A stretch of DNA of 64,000 bases from an uncultured Bdellovibrionales bacterium. Lineage in GTDB: Bacteria; Bdellovibrionota; FAC87; UBA2466. Position numbers and translations under genes: made by a program. Location of the stretch: NCBI GenBank assembly GCA_937903155.1, contig CALCZU010000120.1, forward strand, positions 1 to 64,000. The letters are read 5' to 3'. Each line of letters starts with the position of its first letter. Position 1 is the first letter of the stretch. Shown one piece after another: positions 52,801-61,774 of this stretch. Below the pieces are notes generated by a model. It saw only the letters and a list, made by a program, of their open reading frames with translations. It was not told where the DNA came from and did not search any database.

Positions 52801-53942
52801 TTTGCATATAAAGGGAGTTTTTCGAAAAGGTGCGCGATGGCTTCTGTTTTCAACTCTTGAGAACGCAAAGCTTCAATGATTCTTGTTTCGTATTCAGCGT
52901 TCTTTGCATAGTTTTGATCAAGTTCTAAGAGTTTTGTGTAGAGCGAAATCGCATTTTTAAAATCGCCTTTTTCAAGGTAAAGCCCTGCGACGGCTTCAAG
53001 CCCTGACCGATATGCTTTATCTCCTAAATTCGAATAAAATTGAATGGATTCATCAACCCTTTTAAGATCGACAAAGGGAAGGGCGATGTCTCTAATCGCT
53101 TCGTTTCGGACACGAATCGGTACCCCAGCCGTTTCGGTATCTTCATTCGCGATGACATACTTAAAGAGTGCAATCGCTTCTGCAGGCTTTTGAAGGTTGT
53201 ACATACACCATGCTTTTTTGTAGTGGACGTAGATCTTTAAAGGGCTCTGCTTTTCTCTGAGCATGAGATTATAAAAATTCAAAGCTTGCTCAAATCGATT
53301 ATTGTCGAAATGATTGTCGGCGACCTGCAAAAGCGCCTCGGACATGTACTTCGAATGAGGATAGTTATTAATGAGTTCGGTAAAAGAACGCATTCCTTCT
53401 TCCGCATTGCCTCTATCCATCGAGCTCATGCCCAAAAAGTACGTGATTTCATCGCGGCGAGGATGCTTAGGATAACGTGCATATAAATCTTTATAGATCG
53501 CTCGCGCCTTATCCATGGAAGCATTGGCTTCGGCGGTCGAAAGCTCGGGCATTTTCTTAAAGGCTTTCGGATTGGCTTTGTATTTTTGCATTTCTTCATC
53601 GAGGGTTTTCTGAGCCCGGCCCATGTCGGCGCGGTAGTCTTCAGAATAAAGGGACGCGAGCCTTAGATTGAGTTCCACTCTTTGGGATTCGTTACGCGTT
53701 TCTTTGATAATGCCTTTGATATCTTGAATCAGTCCTTGTCGTTTCTTTTGAAGGAGTGCTGCTCTTTCCGAATTGTATTCTTCCGAGTCATCGGACTGCG
53801 TGTTGCGATTCAACGAATGAATTTTTTTTTCGATCTTGACTCTCTTTTTGATCGATTGCGCTTGCAGCGAAGAGCTGGCAATAAGCCCGATGAAAAGAAT
53901 CCAAGCGGAGTGCTTCAAGGCTGTAGTCATAGTCATCCTCAT
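49821..53942 (-). CDS. Giant secreted TPR-repeat protein
   Basis: A 1373-aa protein with a signal peptide (1-28, SLQA-QS). It consists almost wholly of helical TPR-type repeats from about 140 to 1330 (for example EEGMRSFTELINNYPHSKYM, AIEYFQEATKQDPSKEAYANLG). It ends in an acidic tail rich in Glu/Asp (about 1338-1373). It is probably a periplasmic scaffold like the large TPR proteins of gliding or cell-envelope machines in related bacteria, but no such complex can be named here. It overlaps the PilZ gene by ATGA. Three in-frame ATGs lie within 13 bases, so the exact start is uncertain. Confidence 0.85.
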   Translation of the reverse strand: MRMTMTTALKHSAWILFIGLIASSSLQAQSIKKRVKIEKKIHSLNRNTQSDDSEEYNSERAALLQKKRQGLIQDIKGIIKETRNESQRVELNLRLASLYSEDYRADMGRAQKTLDEEMQKYKANPKAFKKMPELSTAEANASMDKARAIYKDLYARYPKHPRRDEITYFLGMSSMDRGNAEEGMRSFTELINNYPHSKYMSEALLQVADNHFDNNRFEQALNFYNLMLREKQSPLKIYVHYKKAWCMYNLQKPAEAIALFKYVIANEDTETAGVPIRVRNEAIRDIALPFVDLKRVDESIQFYSNLGDKAYRSGLEAVAGLYLEKGDFKNAISLYTKLLELDQNYAKNAEYETRIIEALRSQELKTEAIAHLFEKLPLYAKGSTWYEINSNDPQTIQQGLTQFEEIARKYALEFHAEAQKTNNEKLYDTSKDLYTKYLEFFPNTSQSPQIRFYLAEILYREKKYSDAADQYYLVFKNNATPGPLKKESISNAIKALDIQMNAERKEQGLAALSAASKEKIKDPTDKALEVTAYSAIENKFFEIGGDYISTYPKEKDTPQVLYLTSYLYYIHFDFPKAYKGFWQVLQQYPDQQNAYPSAYLVLDILNRKKDYPKLILACQKFLTARYFTKVEFKAEVAEVLRKAELKRIALIEESGEFKLAAKNYVDYTKNYGKEDESLYEKALYNATVNYSKAGLMVEALEVQEQFLRRFQKSEMRRDLLLGVAKTHESLAHYDKSAEYFDLFSTQYPTHEQSQNALRLAGLYYWGSGNQKKAEDTMLKYAELYPKDSALIEKDLMDLYEAQGATDSQIKYYITRRSKRGIPISLYVSDTIKMAELVAGKSTRLSEQYMEEAQKVGFRSQNELMNTPRGVESLAKILFWNANQKEAYFSRISLQAKNKQLEINLQKKLALLKELEKDYAKVASLQGGEWGLGSIFKTANTYHRMAMEVLQAPIPTDLKGAEVDEYRKGIETQIVTPFKEKALGLVSQCMDKTEEFNVISSWTARCYNLGSLLDSKRFPNVRTFYLPPVQVSLKLPEEKKSIVKVGNFKKYVYPFHSVAMFRQTTPERMLASQTKPLPSLYSNIDRGESQNVMPLPLTFRILSEEREQIIKQAMKAEPQGERSVSTFNYLNLMRQVSPDKALGLIRESISQDPTNPSLHNLMALTYLDLGNIPTAKVIWLSLMARGYQSSYIWNNLGVVSIYEGHEDAAIEYFQEATKQDPSKEAYANLGFLALKHRNSFEAAKNFNKALGIEKDDLTALSGLAVAKTQGRDFDAARASLIEINRKFKTDPYGKISLVYLLVDGLKQPTLAKQILGEYVETRAIASEDTQFRNAAKDLGQSMASNRNEEVDAEEPDEDAPRKKISEDGEIPEIE

Positions 53943-54295
53943 AATAATTTCAACTCAGATTCCAGAGTCTTTTCTGAAACCCGGTTCTCGATTAATTTTA
54001 CTGCAAAGGCTTTTAAAGAAATGAATTCGATGGCGATTCCTTTACGCTCCGAAGATTCGACTCGAACGACTCTTCCTTCGGCTTGAAAAGGAACTGCCAA
54101 CTCCTCTGACTTTATCACAAGTTTGACCACCTGGCCTTGCTTCATTGAGGTGAGTTGCGAGAGAAAGAGTCCACCGCGGCTCAAGTTTTCTAGCGGCGCA
54201 GCAAACAAATGATCGTCATCATGAATGAGAGCGGTTCCTTGGAGAGAGATTCGTTCGTATTTTTGCTTTTTGCCGTGAATTTTTTTCGCTTTCAT
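53939..54295 (-). CDS. PilZ-domain protein
   Basis: A 118-aa cytoplasmic protein with a PilZ fold. The (D/N)xSxxG motif is present (NLSRGG, about 37-42). The upstream RxxxR motif that grips cyclic di-GMP is not clear (KKQKYER has only the last Arg), so binding is uncertain. The ATG at 54295 has AGGAG 5 bases upstream; an in-frame ATG at 54325 would overlap the -10 box. It is coupled to the giant TPR gene. Confidence 0.8.
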   Translation of the reverse strand: MKAKKIHGKKQKYERISLQGTALIHDDDHLFAAPLENLSRGGLFLSQLTSMKQGQVVKLVIKSEELAVPFQAEGRVVRVESSERKGIAIEFISLKAFAVKLIENRVSEKTLESELKLL

Positions 54296-54323
54296 TGGAC
54301 TCCTAACGCCATGTTCTGATTTC

Positions 54324-54353
54324 ATTGTAGGATTTGCGAGGCCTCCGCGTCAA
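54324..54353 (-). promoter_or_regulatory. Promoter of the PilZ-TPR operon
   Basis: On the minus strand TTGACG (54348-54353), an 18-base spacer, TACAAT (54324-54329). The start site would be about 20 bases before the ATG at 54295, supporting that start codon. The remaining divergent gap to 54597 holds no other clear signal. Confidence 0.6.
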
Positions 54354-54597
54354 AAATAGCGAAACCGAGGGAAGTTCAATTTTTATCAATGATTTCAATA
54401 TGTAAAATCGTGAAGAACATGTTGTGAAAAATAAGATAGTGCTTCAAATCGCAACGATTTTATAGACTTCGGACCCCATTGTTCGGCCAAGTTTTCACAT
54501 GTGTTTGTAAGTCACCTGCAGAAAATCATAAGATGAAATTGTCGGTGATGAACGAGATGCAAGAGCATCGAAGAGAAAAAGAGAAGGCAAGAATTTT

Positions 54598-55587
54598 ATG
54601 AAACACTTACTCATCATAGTCGCGGTAGCAACAACGTTAATCTTCACGGGTTGCAAAGAATCCATTGGATTTTATCAAAACACTTTTAGAAGTGCAGTTT
54701 TCACTCAAGACTACACCAGCGCTAAGTATGACTTTCTCTGGGTGATGGATAACTCAGCCTCGATGACGGATAGAAGAAATTTCGTCAAAGACAATATGGA
54801 GAGCTTTTTAAATACGCTGGGTAGCCGTAAAGCCATCGACTATCAAATGGCCGTCGTCACAACGGACTATTTCACAGAAAGAGGCGCCTTAGTCGCAGCT
54901 CCAGATGGAATGACGGTTGTTAAAAGCACTTCACCGAATCCAGTCGCTGATTTTGCTGCCATCGTCGCCAATATCAAAGATTCAGGTACGAGTTTCTGGG
55001 AACAAGGTTTGGAATCTTCTTATCAAGCGGTTTATAAAAACGGAAAAACCTTCATGAGAGAAGGCGTTCCCTTAATCGTTATCTACGTCACTGACGAAAA
55101 CGACTGGTCTTGCAAAGACGAATGCTGGGGAAATGAACCTGAACACAATACTCACTGGGTTGCGTTCGATACCAGCCGATACATTAACTATTTTAAAAAT
55201 GTCAAAAAGAGTGAGAACTCTGAAGTCTCTATCTTTCCAATCGTTGGAACGAGCGCAAGCCAATGCGAACTCGCATCGTTGGGAACAAAGTACTCAGACT
55301 TATCTTCACAAGTTGGAAACCTCGGCGTTTCCGGCAGCATTTGTAATTCAGATTTGGAAGCTAGCTACAATGGCATCGCGAGGGTCATTGCCGACAGAGG
55401 CACGATCTTCAAACTTGACACTGTAGCCAGTGGCCAAAGAATCAATGTGTATATAGACGGAACGTTAGTGCCATTCTCTCCTGAGAATTACATCTTTGAT
55501 GTCGCTTCAAACTCGATCATCTTCACCGGTGCTGCTCCTAAAAAAGGGCAAATCGTTGAGGTGACCTATTCGCAAAAAGTGAACTAA
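54598..55587 (+). CDS. VWA-domain lipoprotein
   Basis: A 329-aa lipoprotein (lipobox FTGC, Cys19) with a von Willebrand factor A domain. The MIDAS metal site begins Asp51-x-Ser53-x-Ser55 (MDNSASM), and the later Asp is in VTDENDW. VWA domains bind partner proteins through a metal ion, so an adhesive or assembly role at the surface is likely. Cys pairs (SCKDEC, QC, IC) suggest disulphides. The C-terminal 60 residues are beta-rich. The next gene, another lipoprotein, starts 38 bases downstream. Confidence 0.85.
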   Translation: MKHLLIIVAVATTLIFTGCKESIGFYQNTFRSAVFTQDYTSAKYDFLWVMDNSASMTDRRNFVKDNMESFLNTLGSRKAIDYQMAVVTTDYFTERGALVAAPDGMTVVKSTSPNPVADFAAIVANIKDSGTSFWEQGLESSYQAVYKNGKTFMREGVPLIVIYVTDENDWSCKDECWGNEPEHNTHWVAFDTSRYINYFKNVKKSENSEVSIFPIVGTSASQCELASLGTKYSDLSSQVGNLGVSGSICNSDLEASYNGIARVIADRGTIFKLDTVASGQRINVYIDGTLVPFSPENYIFDVASNSIIFTGAAPKKGQIVEVTYSQKVN

Positions 55588-55625
55588 TTTTCAATGACGA
55601 AGATTAGTGTTTTTTCGGAGGTTAT

Positions 55626-58217
55626 ATGCGCTCGTCTCTCTATTCAAAAGTGTTGTTTACTGCATGTATTGCACTGGCACTTGCAAGTTGTGCCAAACCA
55701 AAATCCGGCTTTAATGCTGAAGAAGTTTCTGTTCTAGAAAACAGTACTTTCAGTCCCGGAGAAAAAATCAGTGTTCCGAGTTTCGAGGCTGAGTCGATGG
55801 CGGTCGCAAGCTCTGATTCTGACTCAAGCGCGCGCAATGCTTCCGATGGCGGTTTCATCGGCCAATCGGGAAGCGGTTCCGCAGGAGGCGATGGTGGATT
55901 CATCGGAAATCCGAATGCACCACAACCGACAACTCCAGTAGTTGTCACCCCAGCACCGACCACTCCAGTCGTTGTGGTTCCTCCAGTCAGTACGACTCCC
56001 GTGGTAGCTCAATCCGGAGGATCTTCGAGCACTCCTAGTAACTCTTCATCGAGTTCTTCGAGTTCCAGTTCTTCAACGCCTTCAAATAGTTCTTCCTCAT
56101 CCTCGTCATCTTCTCCGAGCGTCGGAGGAAGTGATTCAGGATACATTGGACAAACAACTCCATCCGGTTCGGATAGCGGAAATGTTCCTCCGTCAAATTC
56201 TGGCTCGACTCCAGTCGTTGTTGGAAATAACGGAAGTTCAAATCCCTCTACCAATCCTTCGGGAAGTACAACCACTCCTAGCGGTTCTTCCAATCCAAGT
56301 CCTTCGGATTCAAATTCAGGTCAACAAGCCTCAAATACAAATCCGATTAATCCCGGTTCATCGAATGGTTCGAACCCAACCGGTTCCGCGACGACTCCCA
56401 GTGGTTCCGATGGAGGATACATCGGACAGAATACTCCTTCCGGAAACGATGGCGGTAACGTCAATCCTTCAAACGGAAACACAACGCCCTCGAATGGAAG
56501 TACGACTCCAATTGTAAACAACGGTTCGACACCGACGACTCCAATCGTTCAAAACCCTGATCCTACCAATGGGTCTTCGAATCCTTCAACACCTGTGACT
56601 CCTGGTAATACAAACCCAGATGGAAATAGTCCGACCACTCCGATTGCCGGAAACGACAATGGAAATGTGCCACAACCTCCACAATCCGGAGGCGGAGATC
56701 ACGGAACAACTCCTGCGACCCCAGGTTCGACGGCTTCAAATCCGGTTGTACCTTCGGTGCCTGTAGTCCCAGTGACGCCTCCAGCTCAACCGACCACTCC
56801 GCCGATTATCGCGGGAGGAAACCCGATTATTCCTATCATTCAGCCTATTATCGATAAGGTCATTGAAATCGTAACGGGCACAACTCCGACAACACCCGAT
56901 CATGGAAATATCCCAGTGGTTCCTTCAAATCCTCCGACAGATGGTGGAAGTGTTCCTCCAAGCACTCCCACAACGCCCATCGTACATGTTCCAACGCCAA
57001 CACCGGCCACTCCTGTTGTCGTCGTGCCACCGGTTGTGATTCCTCCGGTCGTACCTCCCGTTGTCGTTCCGAATCCGACTCCTGTGATTCCGCCTGTCGT
57101 TGTGGTGCCAACTCCTACGCCGACGCCTGGTGTGATACCCGACACTCGCATTCCAATCGATATTGCGAGAGTTTGCTCCAAACAACGCAGCCAAGTCGCT
57201 TATCCTCGGTTCGTCTTCTTTGAAGAATCCAAACGACCGATCTTAAGCATGGAATCGATGTCGACTGCAGTCTATGCCGAATGTCAAAAAGTGGATTCTC
57301 TGATTGGGAATTTAAACTTCGATATTTCAGGTACGTATTGCGGAATGAGAGCGCCTTCAACGACTCTTGTTACGAAAGCCGACCTCAAAGGCCTCAATAT
57401 GATCGCTGCCGCTAGAAAGATCGAAGTCGCTTACAACAAAGCCGACGTCAAAAATAAAATTGGGGCAGGGTGGAAGAATCAAGTCGTCGCTGTCACTGTT
57501 TGCGACGACACCAATAACAACGGAAAATGTTCGGATGAAAAACCTTCGAATATTCTTTCTATCTTGCCACCGTCTTATTACATGAAAAAAATTCCGGCAA
57601 AACTGGATATCGCAGTCTGGTCGGGACGTTCTTTCACCGAAGCAAACAATGCGGATAAATGTGATATCCAATACAGTCCGCTTTTACTTGACTTGACCGG
57701 TCAAGGTTTCAAACTGGACGGTCCTGCAGACGGGGTCTATTTCGATCTCAACGCAACAGGACGTAAAGTGGTGACCGGATGGCCAAGTGAAAACAATATG
57801 GGCTTCTTAGTGCGCGATCTTGATAAAGACCGTGGCATCACAAGTGGAGCTGAATTGTTCGGAAATGCAACGATGCTGAAAAACGGAACGCGTGCCGCGA
57901 ACGGTTTTGAAGCATTGAAAGATCTCGACGAAAACCATGACGGAATCTTCAACCGATTAGATCCGGCTTGGGCGACCGTTAAGGTCTGGATAGACAAAAA
58001 CCATAACGGTTTATCCGAACGACGAGAGCTCTATACCTTAAATGATCTGGATATCGATTCCATCAACTTGAACTATGCAACCGTGTTTGAAGTGGATGCG
58101 TATGGGAATCAAACCAAACAACGTAGCACTTATAAACGCACTCTGAATGCACAAATGAATATCTTCCAGATTATCGATGTGTGGTTCCAAACGCTCGCAT
58201 CGCAAGACGAAGAATAA
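55626..58217 (+). CDS. Repeat-rich surface lipoprotein with Ca-binding C-terminal domain
   Basis: An 863-aa lipoprotein (LASC, Cys22). Residues about 75-515 are low complexity, rich in Ser, Gly, Asn, Thr and Pro, with polySer tracts, TTPVVV-type units and recurring (D/S)GxIG motifs (DGGFIG twice, DSGYIG, DGGYIG). A linker leads to a folded end: Cys-containing region (about 520-660), then LLLDLTGQGFKL and two EF-hand loops (DLDENHDGIF, DKNHNGLSERRE), as in the C-terminal domains of many RTX-like proteins. The likely form is a flexible stalk carrying a calcium-binding head. GGAGG precedes the ATG. Confidence 0.88.
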   Translation: MRSSLYSKVLFTACIALALASCAKPKSGFNAEEVSVLENSTFSPGEKISVPSFEAESMAVASSDSDSSARNASDGGFIGQSGSGSAGGDGGFIGNPNAPQPTTPVVVTPAPTTPVVVVPPVSTTPVVAQSGGSSSTPSNSSSSSSSSSSSTPSNSSSSSSSSSPSVGGSDSGYIGQTTPSGSDSGNVPPSNSGSTPVVVGNNGSSNPSTNPSGSTTTPSGSSNPSPSDSNSGQQASNTNPINPGSSNGSNPTGSATTPSGSDGGYIGQNTPSGNDGGNVNPSNGNTTPSNGSTTPIVNNGSTPTTPIVQNPDPTNGSSNPSTPVTPGNTNPDGNSPTTPIAGNDNGNVPQPPQSGGGDHGTTPATPGSTASNPVVPSVPVVPVTPPAQPTTPPIIAGGNPIIPIIQPIIDKVIEIVTGTTPTTPDHGNIPVVPSNPPTDGGSVPPSTPTTPIVHVPTPTPATPVVVVPPVVIPPVVPPVVVPNPTPVIPPVVVVPTPTPTPGVIPDTRIPIDIARVCSKQRSQVAYPRFVFFEESKRPILSMESMSTAVYAECQKVDSLIGNLNFDISGTYCGMRAPSTTLVTKADLKGLNMIAAARKIEVAYNKADVKNKIGAGWKNQVVAVTVCDDTNNNGKCSDEKPSNILSILPPSYYMKKIPAKLDIAVWSGRSFTEANNADKCDIQYSPLLLDLTGQGFKLDGPADGVYFDLNATGRKVVTGWPSENNMGFLVRDLDKDRGITSGAELFGNATMLKNGTRAANGFEALKDLDENHDGIFNRLDPAWATVKVWIDKNHNGLSERRELYTLNDLDIDSINLNYATVFEVDAYGNQTKQRSTYKRTLNAQMNIFQIIDVWFQTLASQDEE

Positions 58218-58241
58218 ACGATTCTCTTATCATCACCCGAT

Positions 58242-58269
58242 CAAAGGGAGCCTACGCAGGCTCCCTTTG
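58242..58269 (+). terminator. Rho-independent terminator after the surface lipoprotein
   Basis: An 11-base stem (CAAAGGGAGCC with GGCTCCCTTTG) and loop TACGCA, followed by TCATTTT. It ends the VWA-lipoprotein operon. The remaining 138 bases to tsaE hold nothing recognised. Confidence 0.88.
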
Positions 58270-58407
58270 TCATTTTAGAGCTTCGTAATAAGTAAGCACT
58301 GTGTTAAAATTATGGCTCCCACCTAGACAAAACCCCCCTACTTCATAATTAGTTTACATAATTTTACTTATACGACATAGGATTTGGATGCGAGACGATG
58401 TGCTAAA

Positions 58408-58845
58408 TTAATGAAACTCAATGATTCTTTCGGTTTCGGACTCGATCTTAAAGCTTAACGTATGTGTCAGTCTTAAAAAATCGACTTGAGCGCTCTTCTC
58501 AGGCCATTCGACAAATAAAAAGCCAAGAGAGTTTCGCGCTCGGTCATAGGCTTCGTAGTATCCAATACTCATCAGATCGTCTTCTGTAGCTTTTTCTAAA
58601 CGGTATAAATCAAAATGTTCTACCGGACGACTGAAGTCGTATCTTTGGTGGTAAACATAGGTTGGGCTTGTCACTCTGGGTGATTTTTTTCCATCCAATT
58701 GCGAAATCTTTTCGATGAGAGTCCTCACAAAAGTGGTTTTTCCCGCTCCTAATTCTCCGACTAGCGCAAATATTCCACCTTTGGGATTTTGCTTTAAGAA
58801 ATCCTCGCAGAATGTAGAGAGTTCAGAAAGGTTCGAGATTCTCAT
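58408..58845 (-). CDS. tsaE: tRNA threonylcarbamoyladenosine ATPase TsaE
   Basis: ATPase partner of TsaB/TsaD in making the t6A37 tRNA modification. Walker A (GELGAGKTT) and the following SPTYVYHQRY and FDLYRL motifs are all family hallmarks. 145 aa is typical. It overlaps nnr by ATGA and is the last gene of the cdaA operon. Confidence 0.95.
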   Translation of the reverse strand: MRISNLSELSTFCEDFLKQNPKGGIFALVGELGAGKTTFVRTLIEKISQLDGKKSPRVTSPTYVYHQRYDFSRPVEHFDLYRLEKATEDDLMSIGYYEAYDRARNSLGFLFVEWPEKSAQVDFLRLTHTLSFKIESETERIIEFH

Positions 58846-60371
58846 CGAGGACTCTCGAGTTCTTTAAAAGCTAAGGCTAACATCTCTGAAATATCCGATG
58901 CGAGCGAGGCGCGTTCCGTTCCGTATTTCTCACTTAAGAGTTCACTCGCTCGTCCGTGTAAATAAACTCCCAAAGGAATTGCTGACGCTTCGGGGATATT
59001 CTGAGCAAGAAGGCTTGCAAGAACTCCGCTTAAAAGATCCCCGCTACCGCCCTTCGCAAGCCCCGTATCTCCCGCCTTCACGCACAGAATGGGTTCGCCC
59101 ACGCGCGCGATGAGAGTGCCTTTTCCTTTTAGAAGTGCTGAGACATGATACGTATCCGAAATTTCTCGAACCGTATCGTAGCGATTTTGTGTCGCAATGG
59201 GCTCTTCATTTTCTAAAAGCCTAGCCGCCTCTCTGGGATGTGGGGTCATCAAGGTAAAAATACCTTTACGAGATTTCAAAAGTGCAATCGATTCTTTTTT
59301 ATTCTGTGCGAGCAAGGTTAAAGCGTCCGCATCCAAGATAAGCCGGGATTTTGATTGCAAGAGGGTTTTTAAAAAATTCCATGCAGATTTCTCTAATCCC
59401 AAACCAGGCCCGATGACCCAAACATCCTTTTGGTGTTTTTTCAAAAGGTCTTCATCGAAGTGGGCCGTCATGAATTCAATCGGCGCTCGCATGCGCAGTG
59501 TTTCAAGCTGAGTCTCCGATCCCACCAAAGTCACAAGACCACAGCCTGACTTGAACGCGCCTAATGCCGAAAGAAGACAAGCCCCTTCTTTATTTTTTTC
59601 AGATGCACAGACAAGGACATGCCCAAAACTCCCTTTGTGAGCAGAGGGAAATCGGGACGGCAATTTTTCGGCATCGTGGTGATTGTATAAAAAAGCACTC
59701 ACCGGGAATGGAATTTGTCTCGAAATTTGAATGGGCGATAACGTCAAGTGACCCGTGTAATCAACTCCCTGCCCTGTCACTAATCCTTTTTTTAAAAATC
59801 CTAAACTGACGGTATGAGAGGCTTGAACCGCGATAGGTAGAGCAATTGCTTTATCCACCGACAATCCACTCGGGATATCAATCGACACGATCCACTTCTT
59901 AAAAGCATAGCGATTGACGGTTTCAATCATCTCTTGGTGATAAACAGATAACTCACGTCTTAAGCCAGTCCCAAACAAGCCATCGACGATCCAGTCGGAG
60001 GCTTGCAGAAGTTTTTCATCGAGTTTGCGAGCGTAAGGCACGTGAAGTTTTCCCAAAGTCGCAAGCTGGGCTCGACAGCTGATCGAAAGTTTAGAATTTT
60101 CATTTTCTTCTACGGCTAAAATCGTAAAAAAACTTTCAACGCCCGACTGAAAGAGGATTCGCGCTAACGCCAAAGCGTCGCCTCCGTTATTTCCGGGGCC
60201 GGCCAAAATAATCCCTTTGGTCGATTTTAAGTCGTTTCCAAAACGTTCTTTGAGTGCGTTTTGAATGGCTAAAGCGGCGTGCTCCATCAAAATGATCTCG
60301 GGAATTCCGAGCGTTTGCGACGTGTACTGATCCACCTCACGCATTTCGTCTGAGGTCAATAATGGCAACAT
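58842..60371 (-). CDS. nnr: Bifunctional NAD(P)H-hydrate repair enzyme
   Basis: A fused epimerase (N-terminal, about 1-215, GPGNNGGDALALAR) and ADP-dependent dehydratase (C-terminal, with AGDTGLAKGGSGDLLSG) that restores damaged NAD(P)H. 509 aa from the ATG at 60371, 13 bases after the glmM stop, with AGGAG 12 bases upstream; a longer frame runs back into glmM. The tandem nnr-tsaE order is common in bacteria. Confidence 0.93.
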   Translation of the reverse strand: MLPLLTSDEMREVDQYTSQTLGIPEIILMEHAALAIQNALKERFGNDLKSTKGIILAGPGNNGGDALALARILFQSGVESFFTILAVEENENSKLSISCRAQLATLGKLHVPYARKLDEKLLQASDWIVDGLFGTGLRRELSVYHQEMIETVNRYAFKKWIVSIDIPSGLSVDKAIALPIAVQASHTVSLGFLKKGLVTGQGVDYTGHLTLSPIQISRQIPFPVSAFLYNHHDAEKLPSRFPSAHKGSFGHVLVCASEKNKEGACLLSALGAFKSGCGLVTLVGSETQLETLRMRAPIEFMTAHFDEDLLKKHQKDVWVIGPGLGLEKSAWNFLKTLLQSKSRLILDADALTLLAQNKKESIALLKSRKGIFTLMTPHPREAARLLENEEPIATQNRYDTVREISDTYHVSALLKGKGTLIARVGEPILCVKAGDTGLAKGGSGDLLSGVLASLLAQNIPEASAIPLGVYLHGRASELLSEKYGTERASLASDISEMLALAFKELESPR

Positions 60372-60384
60372 TTGCTTTCGACTC

Positions 60385-61752
60385 CTAACCGAGATGGGTT
60401 CGGATAGTGCCCGCGATATCTTGGACATATCCTTGAATCATCGCGTAGTCTTCGCCTTCGACCATTACTCGCGCTAAAGGTTCAGTGCCCGAATATCGGA
60501 CAAGCACTCGACCATTATCGCCTAAAGCGTCTTCCACTTTTTTGATGGCTTGGGTGATTTTAGGGAACTTAGTAAAGTCTTCTTTTTCGCGAACAAAAAC
60601 ATTTTCCAAGACTTGCGGAAACTGAGTCATCTGTTTTTTGAGTTCGGAGAGTTTTTTTCCGGTCTGTTTCATGATGGCAAGAATCTTTAATGCCGCGATC
60701 ATGCCATCGCCGGTCGTATTGTGCTCTAGGAACACGAGATGCCCCGACTGTTCACCGCCGAGATTAAGCGACTCTTTGCGCATGGTTTCGACGATATATC
60801 GGTCGCCCACTTGAGCGTGAATGATTTTTCCACCCGCTCTTTTTAAAGCCACTTGAAGTCCCATATTTGACATGGCGGTGGTCACTAAAGTCTTTTTCGC
60901 TAGGGTGCCTTCTTTGAGCATATGAAGCGCACAGATTGCCATAATCTGATCGCCGTCGACAATTTCTCCGTTTTCATCCGAGAGAATCACGCGGTCGGCA
61001 TCTCCATCAAGAGAAATTCCAATTTCTGCGCGATGTTCGTGGACGGCTTTGCACATGGCTTGGGGATAAACCGCTCCGCACTGGTCGTTAATATTCACGC
61101 CATTGGGCGAACAGTGAATTGGGAAAAGCTCAGCCCCTAATTCTTCAAACACAATGGGCGCGACTTTATAAGCGGCCCCATTGGCGCAATCCAAAACGAT
61201 TCGAATGCCATCTAAAGTCATGTCATTGGGAAACGTATCTTTGATGTAGACGATGTAACGGCCAATCGCATCTTCGATACGAGTTGCCTTACCGATATTG
61301 TCCATTGTCGGACGCACCCGAGCAAGTTCGGTTGACTCCATGATCTCTTCGATTTTTTTCTCCATGGCGTCAGGCAATTTATAACCTTCGCGATCGAAAA
61401 TCTTTATTCCATTGTAGTGGTACAAATTATGACTTGCAGAAATCACAACGCCTGCATCGGCACGCATACTGCGTGTGATGAAAGCAATTCCTGGAGTCGG
61501 TAAGGGTCCCACCAGAAAAACTTTCGCGCCCATCGAGCAAAAACCTGCAGCGAGTGCGTTTTCAAGCATGTAGCCAGAGAGTCTCGTATCTTTTCCAATC
61601 ACTACTTTTGTGTTTTTAGGCAGCCCCATTCGGTCTTTTGCGCCGAATAAGTAGGCAGTCGCTCGTCCGAGCGCCATGGCGATTTCGCTTGTCATGGGAT
61701 TTTGATTTGCAATTCCTCTGACGCCATCAGTGCCGAAGAGTTTGCTTCTCAT
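60385..61752 (-). CDS. glmM: Phosphoglucosamine mutase
   Basis: Converts glucosamine-6-phosphate to glucosamine-1-phosphate for cell-wall precursors. The start (MRSKLFGTDGVRG), phosphoserine loop ISASHN (about 104-109), DGDADR metal loop and SGTEP phosphate-binding loop are complete. 455 aa. A GTG 36 bases upstream overlaps ybbR and lacks an SD; the ATG is preferred because it matches the family N-terminus. In the cdaA-ybbR-glmM arrangement, CdaA and GlmM are known to interact in Gram-positive bacteria. Confidence 0.95.
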   Translation of the reverse strand: MRSKLFGTDGVRGIANQNPMTSEIAMALGRATAYLFGAKDRMGLPKNTKVVIGKDTRLSGYMLENALAAGFCSMGAKVFLVGPLPTPGIAFITRSMRADAGVVISASHNLYHYNGIKIFDREGYKLPDAMEKKIEEIMESTELARVRPTMDNIGKATRIEDAIGRYIVYIKDTFPNDMTLDGIRIVLDCANGAAYKVAPIVFEELGAELFPIHCSPNGVNINDQCGAVYPQAMCKAVHEHRAEIGISLDGDADRVILSDENGEIVDGDQIMAICALHMLKEGTLAKKTLVTTAMSNMGLQVALKRAGGKIIHAQVGDRYIVETMRKESLNLGGEQSGHLVFLEHNTTGDGMIAALKILAIMKQTGKKLSELKKQMTQFPQVLENVFVREKEDFTKFPKITQAIKKVEDALGDNGRVLVRYSGTEPLARVMVEGEDYAMIQGYVQDIAGTIRTHLG

Positions 61753-61774
61753 TGCTGATTGTGGGTGTTTTTCT

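Noticed and set aside
56000..56900. Possible CRISPR-like or tandem-repeat array
   Set aside because: The repeats are in-frame codons of the lipoprotein, with irregular spacing and no constant spacer length.
56009..57194. Several antisense ORFs of 60-95 residues opposite the surface lipoprotein
   Set aside because: They are reverse-strand readings of the low-complexity coding repeat, with no RBS and repetitive composition.
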